64,000 nt of DNA, taken from contig NZ_JABGCG010000014.1 in the NCBI RefSeq assembly GCF_019799925.1, positions 79,237 through 143,236 on the forward strand. Direction: 5' to 3'. Source of the DNA: Blastococcus sp. CPCC 205250 (GTDB lineage Bacteria > Actinomycetota > Actinomycetes > Mycobacteriales > Geodermatophilaceae). A program made the translations under genes and the position numbers. The notes beneath the pieces are model-generated. The model searched no databases. It worked only from the letters and a program-made list of their open reading frames with translations, and was not told the DNA's origin. This document shows positions 34,418 through 42,676 of the stretch, piece by piece. Each line of letters starts with the position of its first letter. Position 1 is the stretch's first letter.

Positions 34418-35821
34418 TCAGCGAGGCAGTGCCGCCAGGCGGTGCAGCGCGGCGGTGAAGCTGGCGTTCCACAGGCCCAGGTGCGGCCAGCGCTCGGCGA
34501 CGTGCGCGGTGGCCTCCTCGACCGTCATCCCCTGTTCGCGCACGAGGTAGCCGCGCAGCACGAGCCCGGTGCGTGATGCGCCGCCGTGGCAGTGCACGAG
34601 GAGCCGGTGTCCCTCGTCCTTGAGCGCCTTCATGTCGTCCAGGACGTCGGCGAGCATCCCGTCGAGGTCGGCGTTGTACTCGTTGTCGGCGATGTAGGCC
34701 ATCCGTTGCACCGGGTGGGGGAAGGGCTCGCCCAGCCGGCACAGCGAGATGACGGCGAAGTCGGGATCGCTGTAGCGGGCGCCGTCGAGGTTGCCGGCCC
34801 AGATGCCGGGCAGGACCTCCGCCGGGCCGATCCGCGGGATGACGCCGGGGTCGTAGCTCTGCTGGACGCCGGAGTCCAGCCCCGCGGCGAGTTGCTGCAG
34901 GTCGGCCAGCCGCCACACCCGCTCGCTGTGCCCGGGGATGCGTCCGTGCACTGCTGAGGCCCACCGGCTCGGGATGCCGCCCATCCCGTACACCGCACCG
35001 GCCAGGCCGCCGGCGACGCAGGCGACGGTGTCGGTGTCCCCGCCGAGGTCGATGACCAGGCGCAGCACCTCGGCGAAGTCCTTCCCGGTGCGCAGCGCCC
35101 AGACCGCCTGGCCGAGGGTCGGCCAGACGGCGCCGTTGCTCTCGGTGGCCTGCTCGGGCGTCCAGCCGGGCGCGAGCACGGTCGCCCACCGCGCGCGGTG
35201 CTCCGGCGCGACGAGCTCCAGTGCCGCGGGGATGGCCGCCAGCGGGTCGCCGCCGTCGAGTGCTATCCGCAGCAGTCCGTGGAAGACCGCGCAGCCCTCA
35301 CCGGCCGACGGGTCGCCGTGCGTGAGTGCGGAGAGGCGGCGGGCGGCGTCCATGGTGGCCGCGGTGCCGTCCTGGGCGAACCGGATGGCCGCGGGCGTCG
35401 TCCGCATCAGCGAGCCGTTGCCGGCCGCGTGCCCGGAGCGGGCGAAGTGCTCGGCAGCGGCGACGTCCCACGGGCGGCCTGAGCCGAGGACGGCGCGGGT
35501 CTGGTTGCCGATGTCCGGCGGGCCGGCCTGCGCCCAGGCACGGAACCGGTCGAAGACGTCGGCCTCGTCCAGGCCGCCTTGCTCGGCCAGCGACCCGGCG
35601 AGCATGAGCGCCATCTGGGTGTCGTCGGTGAACTCGCCCGGCTCCCAGCCCAGCGACCCGCCGCCGCACATCTCCGTGTTCGACCCGCGGGCCGGCACCG
35701 GGAAACGGGCGGTGAACTGCCCGGGCGGGCCGAACTCGAAGGGCGCACCCAGGGCGTCGCCGACGGCCGAGCCGACGAGCGCACCGGCGGCGCGGGACGA
35801 GCGGTGGATCTTCGGGGTCAC
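34418..35821 (-). CDS. ADP-ribosylglycohydrolase fused to a cysteine-based phosphatase (copy 2)
   Basis: 467 residues, about 90% identical by eye to the protein at 13380 over its whole length. It retains the glycohydrolase metal motifs 'SAVGDALGAPF', 'EFTDDTQMAL', 'GGDTDTVACV' and the phosphatase P-loop 'VHCHGGASRTG'. Differences concentrate at the extreme ends. The start is a GTG at 35821. Here there is no ARPP-1, NucS-like or regulator neighbour; instead the gene is divergent, by 197 bases, from the second copy of the zinc-ribbon gene. High identity suggests recent duplication and possibly shared or dose-related function. Confidence 0.93.
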   Translation of the reverse strand: MTPKIHRSSRAAGALVGSAVGDALGAPFEFGPPGQFTARFPVPARGSNTEMCGGGSLGWEPGEFTDDTQMALMLAGSLAEQGGLDEADVFDRFRAWAQAGPPDIGNQTRAVLGSGRPWDVAAAEHFARSGHAAGNGSLMRTTPAAIRFAQDGTAATMDAARRLSALTHGDPSAGEGCAVFHGLLRIALDGGDPLAAIPAALELVAPEHRARWATVLAPGWTPEQATESNGAVWPTLGQAVWALRTGKDFAEVLRLVIDLGGDTDTVACVAGGLAGAVYGMGGIPSRWASAVHGRIPGHSERVWRLADLQQLAAGLDSGVQQSYDPGVIPRIGPAEVLPGIWAGNLDGARYSDPDFAVISLCRLGEPFPHPVQRMAYIADNEYNADLDGMLADVLDDMKALKDEGHRLLVHCHGGASRTGLVLRGYLVREQGMTVEEATAHVAERWPHLGLWNASFTAALHRLAALPR

Positions 35822-35950
35822 TCAGGCCTCCGAGGCCGCGACCGACAGGTTCATGCAGCCGTCGTACCAGCGTGGAGCGCCACCGCGCGCGCGGAGCGCT
35901 GGAGGGACCTGTTCACCCGGTCGGGTGGGGCCGACGACGGTCGTCCCTGA

Positions 35951-36018
35951 TCCTGTCGGTGGCCGCTGCCACGCTCCGACTCCGCCGTTCCCGGGACGGC
36001 CGGGACACGGGGAGGGTC
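35951..36018 (+). promoter_or_regulatory. Conserved leader of zinc-ribbon gene, copy 2
   Basis: Near-identical to 18841-18908; see that entry. In this copy the leader lies within the divergent region of the glycohydrolase-phosphatase gene. Confidence 0.5.
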
Positions 36019-36660
36019 ATGAGCGGTGCGGTGGGGATCCAGGCGGGCCGGGTCTGCCCGGGATGCGGGCGCGAGGAGTCCGTCCCGATCGTGTGGGGGA
36101 TGCCGGCAGGCGACTCGTTCGAGCTGGCCGAGCGCGGCCTGGTGTCCCTCGGCGGGTGCCTGCGCGATCCGGAGGGCGACCCGGTCCTCGAGTGCCGTGC
36201 CTGCGGCCTCGCGTGGGGGCGGGAGGGTGACCCGACCGCGGACGAGCAGGCCCTGGCCGACCTGCTCCGCGTGACCTGGCCGACCGTCCTCCGTGCACTC
36301 GGCGCCGGCTGGCGGTGGGAGGACCCCGGTCCGGAGGACGGCTTCCGGTGGTTCGTCAGCGGGGAGCCGGCGCAGCTGTCGATCGGCGTCGACGCGGTGG
36401 GCTTCGTGCTGGCCCGCCCCCTGGTCGCGTGGAGCCCCCGGCAGGACGTGGTCCCGTCTGGCGGCCTCCGCTTCACCCGCGAGCAGCTGCAGTGGTTCCC
36501 CGCCGAGGTCACGGCGGAGGCGGAGGCCATCGCCACCGGCGTCCGCCGGTCCTTCCGCTGGTGCCGGACCTGCCGCCGTCCCGCCCCGCCGGAGGCGTTC
36601 GACCGTACGGAGCGGATGTGCACCGCGTGCGACGAGGCGTACGCGCACGTCGCCGGGTGA
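36019..36660 (+). CDS. Double zinc-ribbon protein of unknown function (copy 2)
   Basis: 213 residues, same length as the protein at 18909. Zinc ligands are kept: 'VCPGCGREES' with 'CRACGLAWGREGDP', and 'RWCRTCRRP' with 'MCTACDEAY'. The middle 'FRWFVSGEPAQLSIGVD' is conserved too. Unlike copy 1 it is not followed by the exonuclease and helicase genes; a convergent HhH-GPD gene comes next. The ATG at 36019 follows GGGGAGGG. Confidence 0.85.
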   Translation: MSGAVGIQAGRVCPGCGREESVPIVWGMPAGDSFELAERGLVSLGGCLRDPEGDPVLECRACGLAWGREGDPTADEQALADLLRVTWPTVLRALGAGWRWEDPGPEDGFRWFVSGEPAQLSIGVDAVGFVLARPLVAWSPRQDVVPSGGLRFTREQLQWFPAEVTAEAEAIATGVRRSFRWCRTCRRPAPPEAFDRTERMCTACDEAYAHVAG

Positions 36661-36728
36661 CCCGGCCGTCCGGCCGGGGACCACCCACCGGCGGACGCCT
36701 GGGAGCCACTCACCGGCGGACGGCCGGG
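36661..36728. terminator. Convergent terminator with alternative hairpins
   Basis: CCCGGCC-GTCC-GGCCGGG at 36661-36678 forms a hairpin directly after the stop. Its 11-base left part (36661-36671) can also pair with 36717-36727. Two direct copies of CACCGGCGGACG lie between. It separates convergent genes. Confidence 0.55.
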
Positions 36729-36744
36729 CCCACGTCGGCGTCGG

Positions 36745-37362
36745 CTACGCGCCGCGTCCGCTCATGTGGTCCCAGATCGCCGCATCCAGGTCTCCGGCCG
36801 ACCAGCCGCGCATCGCGGCGGCTCGCCGGATGACGGCGACGCACCCGTCGTAGGTCTGCGGCGGGATGCCGGCTTCCTGGACGAACCCCTCGATGTGGAC
36901 GTCGACCGCCACGTGGTCGGGGGAGCCGGCCAGGATCGACAGGTAGTCGACCGTCTTGGGGCCGACCCGGCCGACCTGGCGCAACCTGCTGCGCAACTGG
37001 CCGTCCTCTTCGGCCAGGCGCCGGCGGAGGTCCGCGACGGTCTCGACCTGCTCCCCGTGGAGCGTGGCGGTGAGCTCCTGGATGACCCGGAGCTTGCGCG
37101 GGCCGCGCCAGCGCAGCTGCGCGCCGATGTCGGAGGTCTTCAGGCGGTCGGAGAAGCGCGACACCGTGTCGGCGTCCGGCCAGGCGGCCTGCAGGGCCCG
37201 GACCCGCGGCTCGACCACCGTCCGGTAACGCGTCCGCGGCTGCAGCGCGGCGTCGCAGATGAGCGCGCCCATGTGCTGCCACCCGCGGGTCCGCTCCGTC
37301 ACCTCGATGCCGCAGGCCTCCACGTGCCGCAGGAGATGCGTCGCTGCCTCGTCGATGTCCAT
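36745..37362 (-). CDS. HhH-GPD (endonuclease III-like) protein
   Basis: 205 residues. The C-terminal half has the helix-hairpin-helix 'LRQVGRVGPKTVDYLSILAG' followed by 'DHVAVDVHIEGF', whose Asp fits the catalytic position of the HhH-GPD glycosylase superfamily. No Lys of bifunctional enzymes and no four-Cys iron-sulfur loop is visible, so it would be a monofunctional base excision enzyme or a non-catalytic relative. ATG at 37362 with GGAGGACCC upstream. Confidence 0.75.
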   Translation of the reverse strand: MDIDEAATHLLRHVEACGIEVTERTRGWQHMGALICDAALQPRTRYRTVVEPRVRALQAAWPDADTVSRFSDRLKTSDIGAQLRWRGPRKLRVIQELTATLHGEQVETVADLRRRLAEEDGQLRSRLRQVGRVGPKTVDYLSILAGSPDHVAVDVHIEGFVQEAGIPPQTYDGCVAVIRRAAAMRGWSAGDLDAAIWDHMSGRGA

Positions 37363-37564
37363 GGGTCCTCCGTTCGTCGCGTCGGCCCTCTCATCGGCCG
37401 GAGGACACGACACCGGGACGTGCCGGATGGCTGCTGATCCGGCTGAGGCGGCCGGGGAAGTGACGGTGCGCACCTCTCAGCCGGCGCACCGGTCCCAGCA
37501 GTCCCACGTCCCGTCCCCGGCGCTCATAGGTTCTCTGCTCGACCGACTACGGAAGGACGGCGTC

Positions 37565-37732
37565 ATGGCCAGGCACCTGCTCGACGAGACTGCGGAGTTC
37601 GCGCTGCCCCGTGCCGGGCGGCACTCCCTCCCGGACGACGACAAGGCCCTCGAGCCGACGCTGCGCTTCGACGCCGGCTTCCGCCCGTCGCAGCCCAAGC
37701 CCGACCTCCGGCCGGACGCGCGGGGCCGCTGA
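37565..37732 (+). CDS. Small protein paralogous to 34217 gene
   Basis: 55 residues beginning 'MARHLLDETAEFALPRAGRH' and ending in a charged, Pro-rich tail. It shares its first 20 positions closely with the gene at 34217. The two flank the second glycohydrolase/zinc-ribbon pair. ATG with AAGGACG upstream. Confidence 0.7.
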   Translation: MARHLLDETAEFALPRAGRHSLPDDDKALEPTLRFDAGFRPSQPKPDLRPDARGR

Positions 37733-37824
37733 CCCGCCGAGCGCCCCACCGACGGCGTACGCCAGTCGGGCGAACCTGCCGCCCTGCGCTCAAGCTCGTC
37801 AGCGCGGCGTGCGATGGCTGATCT

Positions 37825-38307
37825 GTGATCAGCGCAGCGGCGGCCCAGGACGGCGACACATCGACGTCAGCGGGTGACGTGCTGGCACCCATCGCGGAGG
37901 CAGCGGCAGAGCACCCCTGGCTCGCCGCGCTCGTCGCGACGCTGGCCGTGACGCAGATGGTCCACAGGGTCCGCACGGCAGTGCTCGGCTGGCGTCCCCG
38001 GGATCCTCGGCGCCTCTTCGTCGGTGCCGACCGTGCCGCACTGCTGGCGCGGGCGGGCCATCGATGCGAGCAGCACTCCTGGCTGTCGGGTCGCTGCCCG
38101 GTGACCGACCGGCTGCAGGCCGACCACGTGCACCCGCACAGCCGGGGCGGCGCCACCACGGTGGCCAACGGGCAGGTGCTGTGCGGGCGGCACAACGCCC
38201 GGAAGGCGAACCGCATCCCCTGGGCCTGGGAGCTGCGGACCCTGGCCGCGCGTCGGCAGGCCTATGCCCCTCCCGGTGTGCCCACCGCCGTCGTGCGACA
38301 CCTCTGA
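37825..38307 (+). CDS. HNH endonuclease with N-terminal hydrophobic helix
   Basis: 160 residues. A hydrophobic stretch 'PWLAALVATLAVTQMV' at ~34-49 could be a membrane anchor. The HNH part has 'RAGHRCEQHSWLSGRCPVTD', 'QADHVHPHSRGG' and 'VLCGRHNARKANRI'. The enzyme may be a membrane-tethered or exported nuclease. GTG start at 37825. Its end meets the PfkB gene tail to tail with ten bases between. Confidence 0.8.
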   Translation: MISAAAAQDGDTSTSAGDVLAPIAEAAAEHPWLAALVATLAVTQMVHRVRTAVLGWRPRDPRRLFVGADRAALLARAGHRCEQHSWLSGRCPVTDRLQADHVHPHSRGGATTVANGQVLCGRHNARKANRIPWAWELRTLAARRQAYAPPGVPTAVVRHL

Positions 38308-38321
38308 GGGCTGCGCCTCAG
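38304..38321. terminator. Short hairpin between convergent stops
   Basis: CTGAGG-GCTGCG-CCTCAG spans both stop codons of the HNH and PfkB genes. A weak bidirectional terminator is likely. Confidence 0.35.
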
Positions 38322-39208
38322 GGCGGTGGCTGGGCGCCGGCCACGCCGGCCACCACCGCGGCCGCCGCGTGCCCGTCCGCGACAGCGTCCAGCACCGGGG
38401 ACCCGGCACGCCAGCCCATCAGCACCCCGGCGGCGAACGCGTCGCCGCAGCCGGTCGTGTCGCGGACGTGGGGTAGGAGCGGCACCGGCACCTCCCACAC
38501 CCCGGCCCGCGTCAGGACCCGGGTCGGCGACGCCCCCGCGTGCACCAGCACCATCCCCGGGGCCCAGCCGGGCACCTCGCCGAGGAGGCCGAGCACCCGG
38601 GCCTCGTCGGCGTTGCAGAGGAGCAGGTCGGTCTCCAGCGCGGCCAGCAGCTCGACGTAGTCGTCCACCCCGAGCCTCGCGATCCGGCTCGCCGCGGCGA
38701 CGTCGGCGCTGACCGGCACACCGGCCTCTCGCGCCAGCCGCGCCGCGGTCGCCAGTGCCCGCGGCGAGCGCAGCAGGTCGTAGCCGTCCAGGTGGACGAC
38801 GGCGGCGTCCGCCACCCACGAGGGCGCCACGTCGCCGACCTCGAGCCCGCCCTCGCCGCGGTCGGTGAGCATCGTGCGCTCGCCGTCGGGGTGCACGAGC
38901 ACGGTCGTCAGCGGCGCTCGCCCCCGCCGCACCACGGAGAGGTCCACCCCGCGCGACGCCAGCCCCGACAGCAGACCGTCGGCCACCTCGTCCGCGCCGG
39001 CCCAGCCCGCCAGCCGCGCCGGCACCCCTCGCCGGACGATGCCGGCCGTCACGTTGGCCGCCGCGCCGCCCGCTGACGTCGTCCGCACGACGCGCTGCTG
39101 TCCGCCGACCACCAACGGACCGCTCAACTCCAGCACCTGGTCGGCGACGAGCTTGCCCACGGCGACCACCGGGCCCGCGCCCGCTGGCCGCGGCCAGCCC
39201 GGGGTCAC
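38318..39208 (-). CDS. PfkB/ribokinase-family sugar kinase
   Basis: 296 residues with both family signatures: N-terminal 'AGGAAANVTAGIVRRGVPA' and C-terminal 'DTTGCGDAFAAGVL' with the catalytic Asp and anion hole. Substrates of this family range from ribose and fructose phosphates to nucleosides; not predictable here. The GTG at 39208 overlaps the stop of a tiny upstream gene (GTGA). Confidence 0.9.
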   Translation of the reverse strand: MTPGWPRPAGAGPVVAVGKLVADQVLELSGPLVVGGQQRVVRTTSAGGAAANVTAGIVRRGVPARLAGWAGADEVADGLLSGLASRGVDLSVVRRGRAPLTTVLVHPDGERTMLTDRGEGGLEVGDVAPSWVADAAVVHLDGYDLLRSPRALATAARLAREAGVPVSADVAAASRIARLGVDDYVELLAALETDLLLCNADEARVLGLLGEVPGWAPGMVLVHAGASPTRVLTRAGVWEVPVPLLPHVRDTTGCGDAFAAGVLMGWRAGSPVLDAVADGHAAAAVVAGVAGAQPPP

Positions 39209-39339
39209 GGGACGACGACCGACCAGACGCCCGGGTCGACCGTCTCCGTCCGCGTGGGCACGTCCTCGGCGATCTCCCCGTCCGCATCGACGTCCGTGCG
39301 GCCGGCGGGAGGGTCGACGGTGACGAGCAGCGCGCTCAC
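39205..39339 (-). CDS. Tiny 44-residue protein between mscL and pfkB-like gene
   Basis: Reads 'VSALLVTVDPPAGRTDVDAD' and ends '...DPGVWSVVVP'. Its GTG overlaps the mscL stop and its stop overlaps the kinase start, both as GTGA. This tight chaining is the main evidence that it is real. It may also be a translational bridge rather than a functional product. Confidence 0.55.
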   Translation of the reverse strand: MSALLVTVDPPAGRTDVDADGEIAEDVPTRTETVDPGVWSVVVP

Positions 39340-39746
39340 GACACCACCGGTTCGACGTCGCGCGTGCAGAACATGCACACCGTGGCGTCGACCGGGATGA
39401 AGCTCTTGCAGTGGTCGCACTCCCGGTTGCCCTGGGCGCCGGCGGTCTCGCGGCCCGTGGCCTTCCGGATGGCCTGGACGAGGAACATGATCGTCAGCGC
39501 GAGCAGCACGAACGACACGAGCGCGGTGAGGAACGACCCGTAGCGGATCACCGCGCCGTTGACCGTCAGCGTCAGGGCGTCGAAGTTCGGCTCGCCGAAG
39601 ATCGCCGCCACCAGCGGCAGGATGACGTCGCCCACCAGCGACGAGACCACCGTGGCGAACGCCGCCCCGATCGCCAGACCGACGGCGAGGTCGACGAGGC
39701 TCCCCGAGAAGGCGAAGTTGCGGAAGTTGGTCAGCAGCGTGCGCAC
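39336..39746 (-). CDS. mscL: Large-conductance mechanosensitive channel with C-terminal zinc ribbon
   Basis: 136 residues. Two transmembrane helices: TM1 'VDLAVGLAIGAAFATVVSSL' and TM2 around 'RYGSFLTALVSFVLLALTIM'. MscL forms a homopentameric pore that opens on osmotic downshock. The C-terminal part replaces the usual helical bundle with a zinc-ribbon-like 'ECDHCKSFIPVDATVCMFC' (two CxxC pairs), as in some actinobacterial channels. Starts at the ATG at 39746. Confidence 0.93.
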   Translation of the reverse strand: MRTLLTNFRNFAFSGSLVDLAVGLAIGAAFATVVSSLVGDVILPLVAAIFGEPNFDALTLTVNGAVIRYGSFLTALVSFVLLALTIMFLVQAIRKATGRETAGAQGNRECDHCKSFIPVDATVCMFCTRDVEPVVS

Positions 39747-39860
39747 GGGTCTCCTCCTGGCCGGTCCGACGGCGGCAGCGTAGGTCTGCCGCAGACGACC
39801 AGCAGGTCGGCCGCTCAGGCGCTGCCCCCCACCCGGCAGCAGCGTCCCCGCATGCGCCGG

Positions 39861-40268
39861 TCAGTCGGGACCGGCCGCCTCGTCGTACATCCGGTCGGGC
39901 ACGGGCACGGCCCAGAAGCGCCGCTCCCGGGCGTGCTCGAGGAGCTCCTGGAGCCGGGAGCCGCCGACGCGGATCAGCCGGAACTCCGCCGGGTCGCCCT
40001 GGGCGACGTTCTCCACCAGGTACAGCCAGGACCGGTCGGGGTCGGCCTTCGTGGCGATGTACCGGCTGCACTCCAGCCAGAGTCCGGAACCGCGCGACGA
40101 CGTGCCGCACGCCTCGACCGTGATGTGCCGGTCGCCGCTGACGACGTCGGCGACACCCTGCCCGCGGACGTCCCGCGCATCCCGCCCCTCGGCGCGCTCG
40201 CGCTCGACCACGTAGTCGATCGCCGCGTCCTCGATCTGCTGCGGTCCGCGGACCTCGGTCGTCGTCAT
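39861..40268 (-). CDS. DUF3883-like small protein
   Basis: 135 residues: 'RDARDVRGQGVADVVSGDRH', 'ITVEACG' and 'LWLECSRYIATKADPDRSWL', 'YLVENV'. The order (basic start, buried E-x-C/K strand, 'YLVENV' strand) recalls DUF3883, a PD-(D/E)XK-like domain seen in defence and repair proteins, but with the Lys replaced. Stand-alone gene. ATG at 40268 with GGAGGGG upstream. Confidence 0.6.
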   Translation of the reverse strand: MTTTEVRGPQQIEDAAIDYVVERERAEGRDARDVRGQGVADVVSGDRHITVEACGTSSRGSGLWLECSRYIATKADPDRSWLYLVENVAQGDPAEFRLIRVGGSRLQELLEHARERRFWAVPVPDRMYDEAAGPD

Positions 40269-40345
40269 CGGTTCCCCTCCGGTCGACGTCCCCGTGCAGT
40301 GGGTCTACACCCGCCGGGCGCGAACCGGAACCCGTACGACGCAGA

Positions 40346-40381
40346 ACGGCGCCGGCGGTCCCGGAGGACCACCGGCGCCGT
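40346..40381 (-). terminator. Terminator of MFS efflux gene
   Basis: Two 16-base arms beginning ACGGCGCCGG pair with one mismatch around a CGGA loop, 18 bases after the stop of the minus-strand MFS gene. Confidence 0.65.
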
Positions 40382-40398
40382 CGCGCACGGACCGTCGG

Positions 40399-41946
40399 TC
40401 AGGCGGCGATGGCCCCCTCGGCCGGCAGGTCCTCCTTCTTGGCGTTGACCAGTGCGAACGCCACGACCAGCGCGACTGCGAGGATCCCGGCCGCCGCGAG
40501 GAAGGCGGTGTGGTAGCCCGACACGAAGGCCTGGTCCTCGGCGGTGGCGGCGAACGCCGGGTCCGTGGCCAGTCGCGCGCCGTTGTCCTCGAACCAGCCG
40601 GTCACCGACGAGGAGAAGATCGTCGTCAGGATCGCCAGGCCGAGCGAGCCGCCGACCTGCTGCGCGGTGTTCAGCACCGCCGAGGCGACGCCGGAGTCGC
40701 GGGCCTCCACACCGACCAGCGAGGTGCTGGCCGTCGGGACGAACACCGCCGCCAGGCCGAGGCTCAGCAGCAGCATCGCCGGCAGCACCTGGGTCACGTA
40801 GGAGCTGTCGTCGCCGGCCTCGATGCGGGTCAGCGAGAACATGCCGACGACGGCCATCACGAGACCCACGAGCATGAGCGGCCGCGGCCCGACCCGGGGC
40901 AGGATCTGCGACACGACACCCGCGCCGAGGATGATGCCGCCACTGAAGGGCAGGAACGCCCAGCCCGCCTCGAGCGGGGTGTAGCCGAGGGTGTCCTGGA
41001 AGTACAGCGTCAGGAACAGGAACATCGCGAAGAGCCCGGCGCCGACCAGCAGGAACAGCAGGTAGGACCCGCCGCGGACCCGGTCCAGGATGACGCGGGT
41101 GGGCAGCAGCGGGTGCGCCGTCCGCGTCTCCCAGACCACGAAGGCGGCCAGCAGGACGACGGCGACGACCAGCAGCGTGATGGTCAGGGGGTCACCCCAG
41201 CCCACGCCCTCCTCGGCGGCCTTGGTGAAGCCGTAGACCAGTGCGACCAGCCCGAGGGCCGACAGCAGGACGCCGGGGATGTCGAAGTGCCGGTCGCCCT
41301 CGGCGCGGCTCTCCTTCACCAGCGGGATCGCCGCGGCGGCGGCGGCCAGCGCGATCGGCACGTTGACGCCCAGCGTCCAGCGCCACGAGGCGTACTCGGT
41401 GAGGACGCCGCCCAGGATCAGGCCGATGGCCGCGCCACCGCCGGAGATCGCACCGAAGACACCGAACGCGCGGGCGCGCTCCCTGGGGTCGGTGAAGGTG
41501 ATCGTCAGGATCGACAGGGCGGCCGGCGCCATGAGCGCGGCGAAGGCACCCTGGCCGGCCCGGGCGGCGTACAGCAGCCCCTCGTTGGGCGCGATGCCGC
41601 CCAGGCCGGAGGCGATGGCGAAGCCGATCAGCGCGATGATGAAGGCCCGCTTGCGGCCCATGAAGTCGGCGATCCGGCCGCCCAGGAGCAGCAGTCCGCC
41701 GAACGCCAGCGTGTAGGCGGTGACGACCCACTGCAGGTTCGCCGCGGTGATGCCGAGGTCAGCGGCGGCGTCGGGCAGGGCGATGTTCACGATCGACGCG
41801 TCGAGGATGATCATCAGCTGGGCGACCGCGATGACGGCGAGCGCGAGCCAGCGCTTGGGGTCGGGCCCGTCGACGGCGGTCCGCGCCGACGCGGATTCGT
41901 CGGGGAGCGCGGACCCCGGCGGGGAGACGAGTCCTTCGGTGGACAT
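40399..41946 (-). CDS. MFS drug:proton antiporter, DHA2 family (14 helices)
   Basis: 515 residues with about 14 membrane segments. Motifs: 'LDASIVNIALPDAAADLG' at helix 1, 'GGRIADFMGRKRAF' (motif A), and 'GPLGGVLTE'-like motif C in the form 'GLILGGVLTEYASWRW'. Such carriers export toxic cations, antibiotics or lipids using the proton gradient. The ATG at 41946 lies nine bases after AAGGAG; ATG 41964 is a less favourable alternative. The TetR gene lies 151 bases upstream on the same strand, so the two may be co-regulated. Confidence 0.93.
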   Translation of the reverse strand: MSTEGLVSPPGSALPDESASARTAVDGPDPKRWLALAVIAVAQLMIILDASIVNIALPDAAADLGITAANLQWVVTAYTLAFGGLLLLGGRIADFMGRKRAFIIALIGFAIASGLGGIAPNEGLLYAARAGQGAFAALMAPAALSILTITFTDPRERARAFGVFGAISGGGAAIGLILGGVLTEYASWRWTLGVNVPIALAAAAAAIPLVKESRAEGDRHFDIPGVLLSALGLVALVYGFTKAAEEGVGWGDPLTITLLVVAVVLLAAFVVWETRTAHPLLPTRVILDRVRGGSYLLFLLVGAGLFAMFLFLTLYFQDTLGYTPLEAGWAFLPFSGGIILGAGVVSQILPRVGPRPLMLVGLVMAVVGMFSLTRIEAGDDSSYVTQVLPAMLLLSLGLAAVFVPTASTSLVGVEARDSGVASAVLNTAQQVGGSLGLAILTTIFSSSVTGWFEDNGARLATDPAFAATAEDQAFVSGYHTAFLAAAGILAVALVVAFALVNAKKEDLPAEGAIAA

Positions 41947-42097
41947 GAGCAAGGGCTCCTTCATGCGTATGGGACGCAGTGGGTCGTACGGATGTGACAC
42001 TGGCCGACGGTGCGCGGGGATGCGCGGAGACAGCGGTGCTGTGCGGTTGCTGCGCCCGGCGGGTCAGTGCCGGGCAGCCGGTCTGGAGTCGGCGGGG

Positions 42098-42676
42098 TCA
42101 GCCCGTCGGGTGGGCGAGTCCTGCGCCGGCCCAGCGCAGGCAGTCGCTCACGAGCTCCAGGAACTCCTCGTAGGGCTGGTTCGGGTTCCACGCCTCGGCC
42201 GCCGTGGTGAAGGCGGCCATCGCGGTGTTGAGGACCAGGGCGGTCCTCACGTCGTCGGCGTCCGGACAGCGCCGGCCCAGCCACTCCCGCAGCTCGGGCT
42301 CGAAGCCGTCACAGGCACCCCGCGCGGTCCGGCACAACCCCGGCGACTGGTCGAGCAGCCGCTTCTGCAGCGGCAGCCGATCAGCCAGGAGTCGAGCCAG
42401 GCCCAGCGCGATGTCGGTCAGCGCCTCCCAGACTGGAGTGTCGGTACGACAGTTCTCCAGGAGGGCCTGCCACTGACGGACCTCGTCGGGATCCAGGTCG
42501 AAGACGACGGCTTCCTTGCTGGCGAAGTAGCTGAAGAACGTCGTTCGGGAGACACCGGCCTCGGCGGCGATGTCCTCCACGCTCACCGCATCGAACCCGC
42601 GCTCGTCGATCAGTCGCAGCGCGGTCGAGCGGATCGTGCGCCAGGCCGCGAGCTTCTTGCGCTCCCGCAGCCCCAT
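42098..42676 (-). CDS. TetR-family transcriptional regulator
   Basis: 192 residues from the ATG at 42676 ('MGLRERKKLAAWRTIRSTAL'). The DNA-binding helix-turn-helix is 'SVEDIAAEAGVSRTTFFSYF'; the C-terminal ~130 residues form the ligand domain. A longer reading from 42730 adds residues not typical of the family. Probably represses the MFS efflux gene downstream and itself; the drug sensed is unknown. Confidence 0.9.
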   Translation of the reverse strand: MGLRERKKLAAWRTIRSTALRLIDERGFDAVSVEDIAAEAGVSRTTFFSYFASKEAVVFDLDPDEVRQWQALLENCRTDTPVWEALTDIALGLARLLADRLPLQKRLLDQSPGLCRTARGACDGFEPELREWLGRRCPDADDVRTALVLNTAMAAFTTAAEAWNPNQPYEEFLELVSDCLRWAGAGLAHPTG

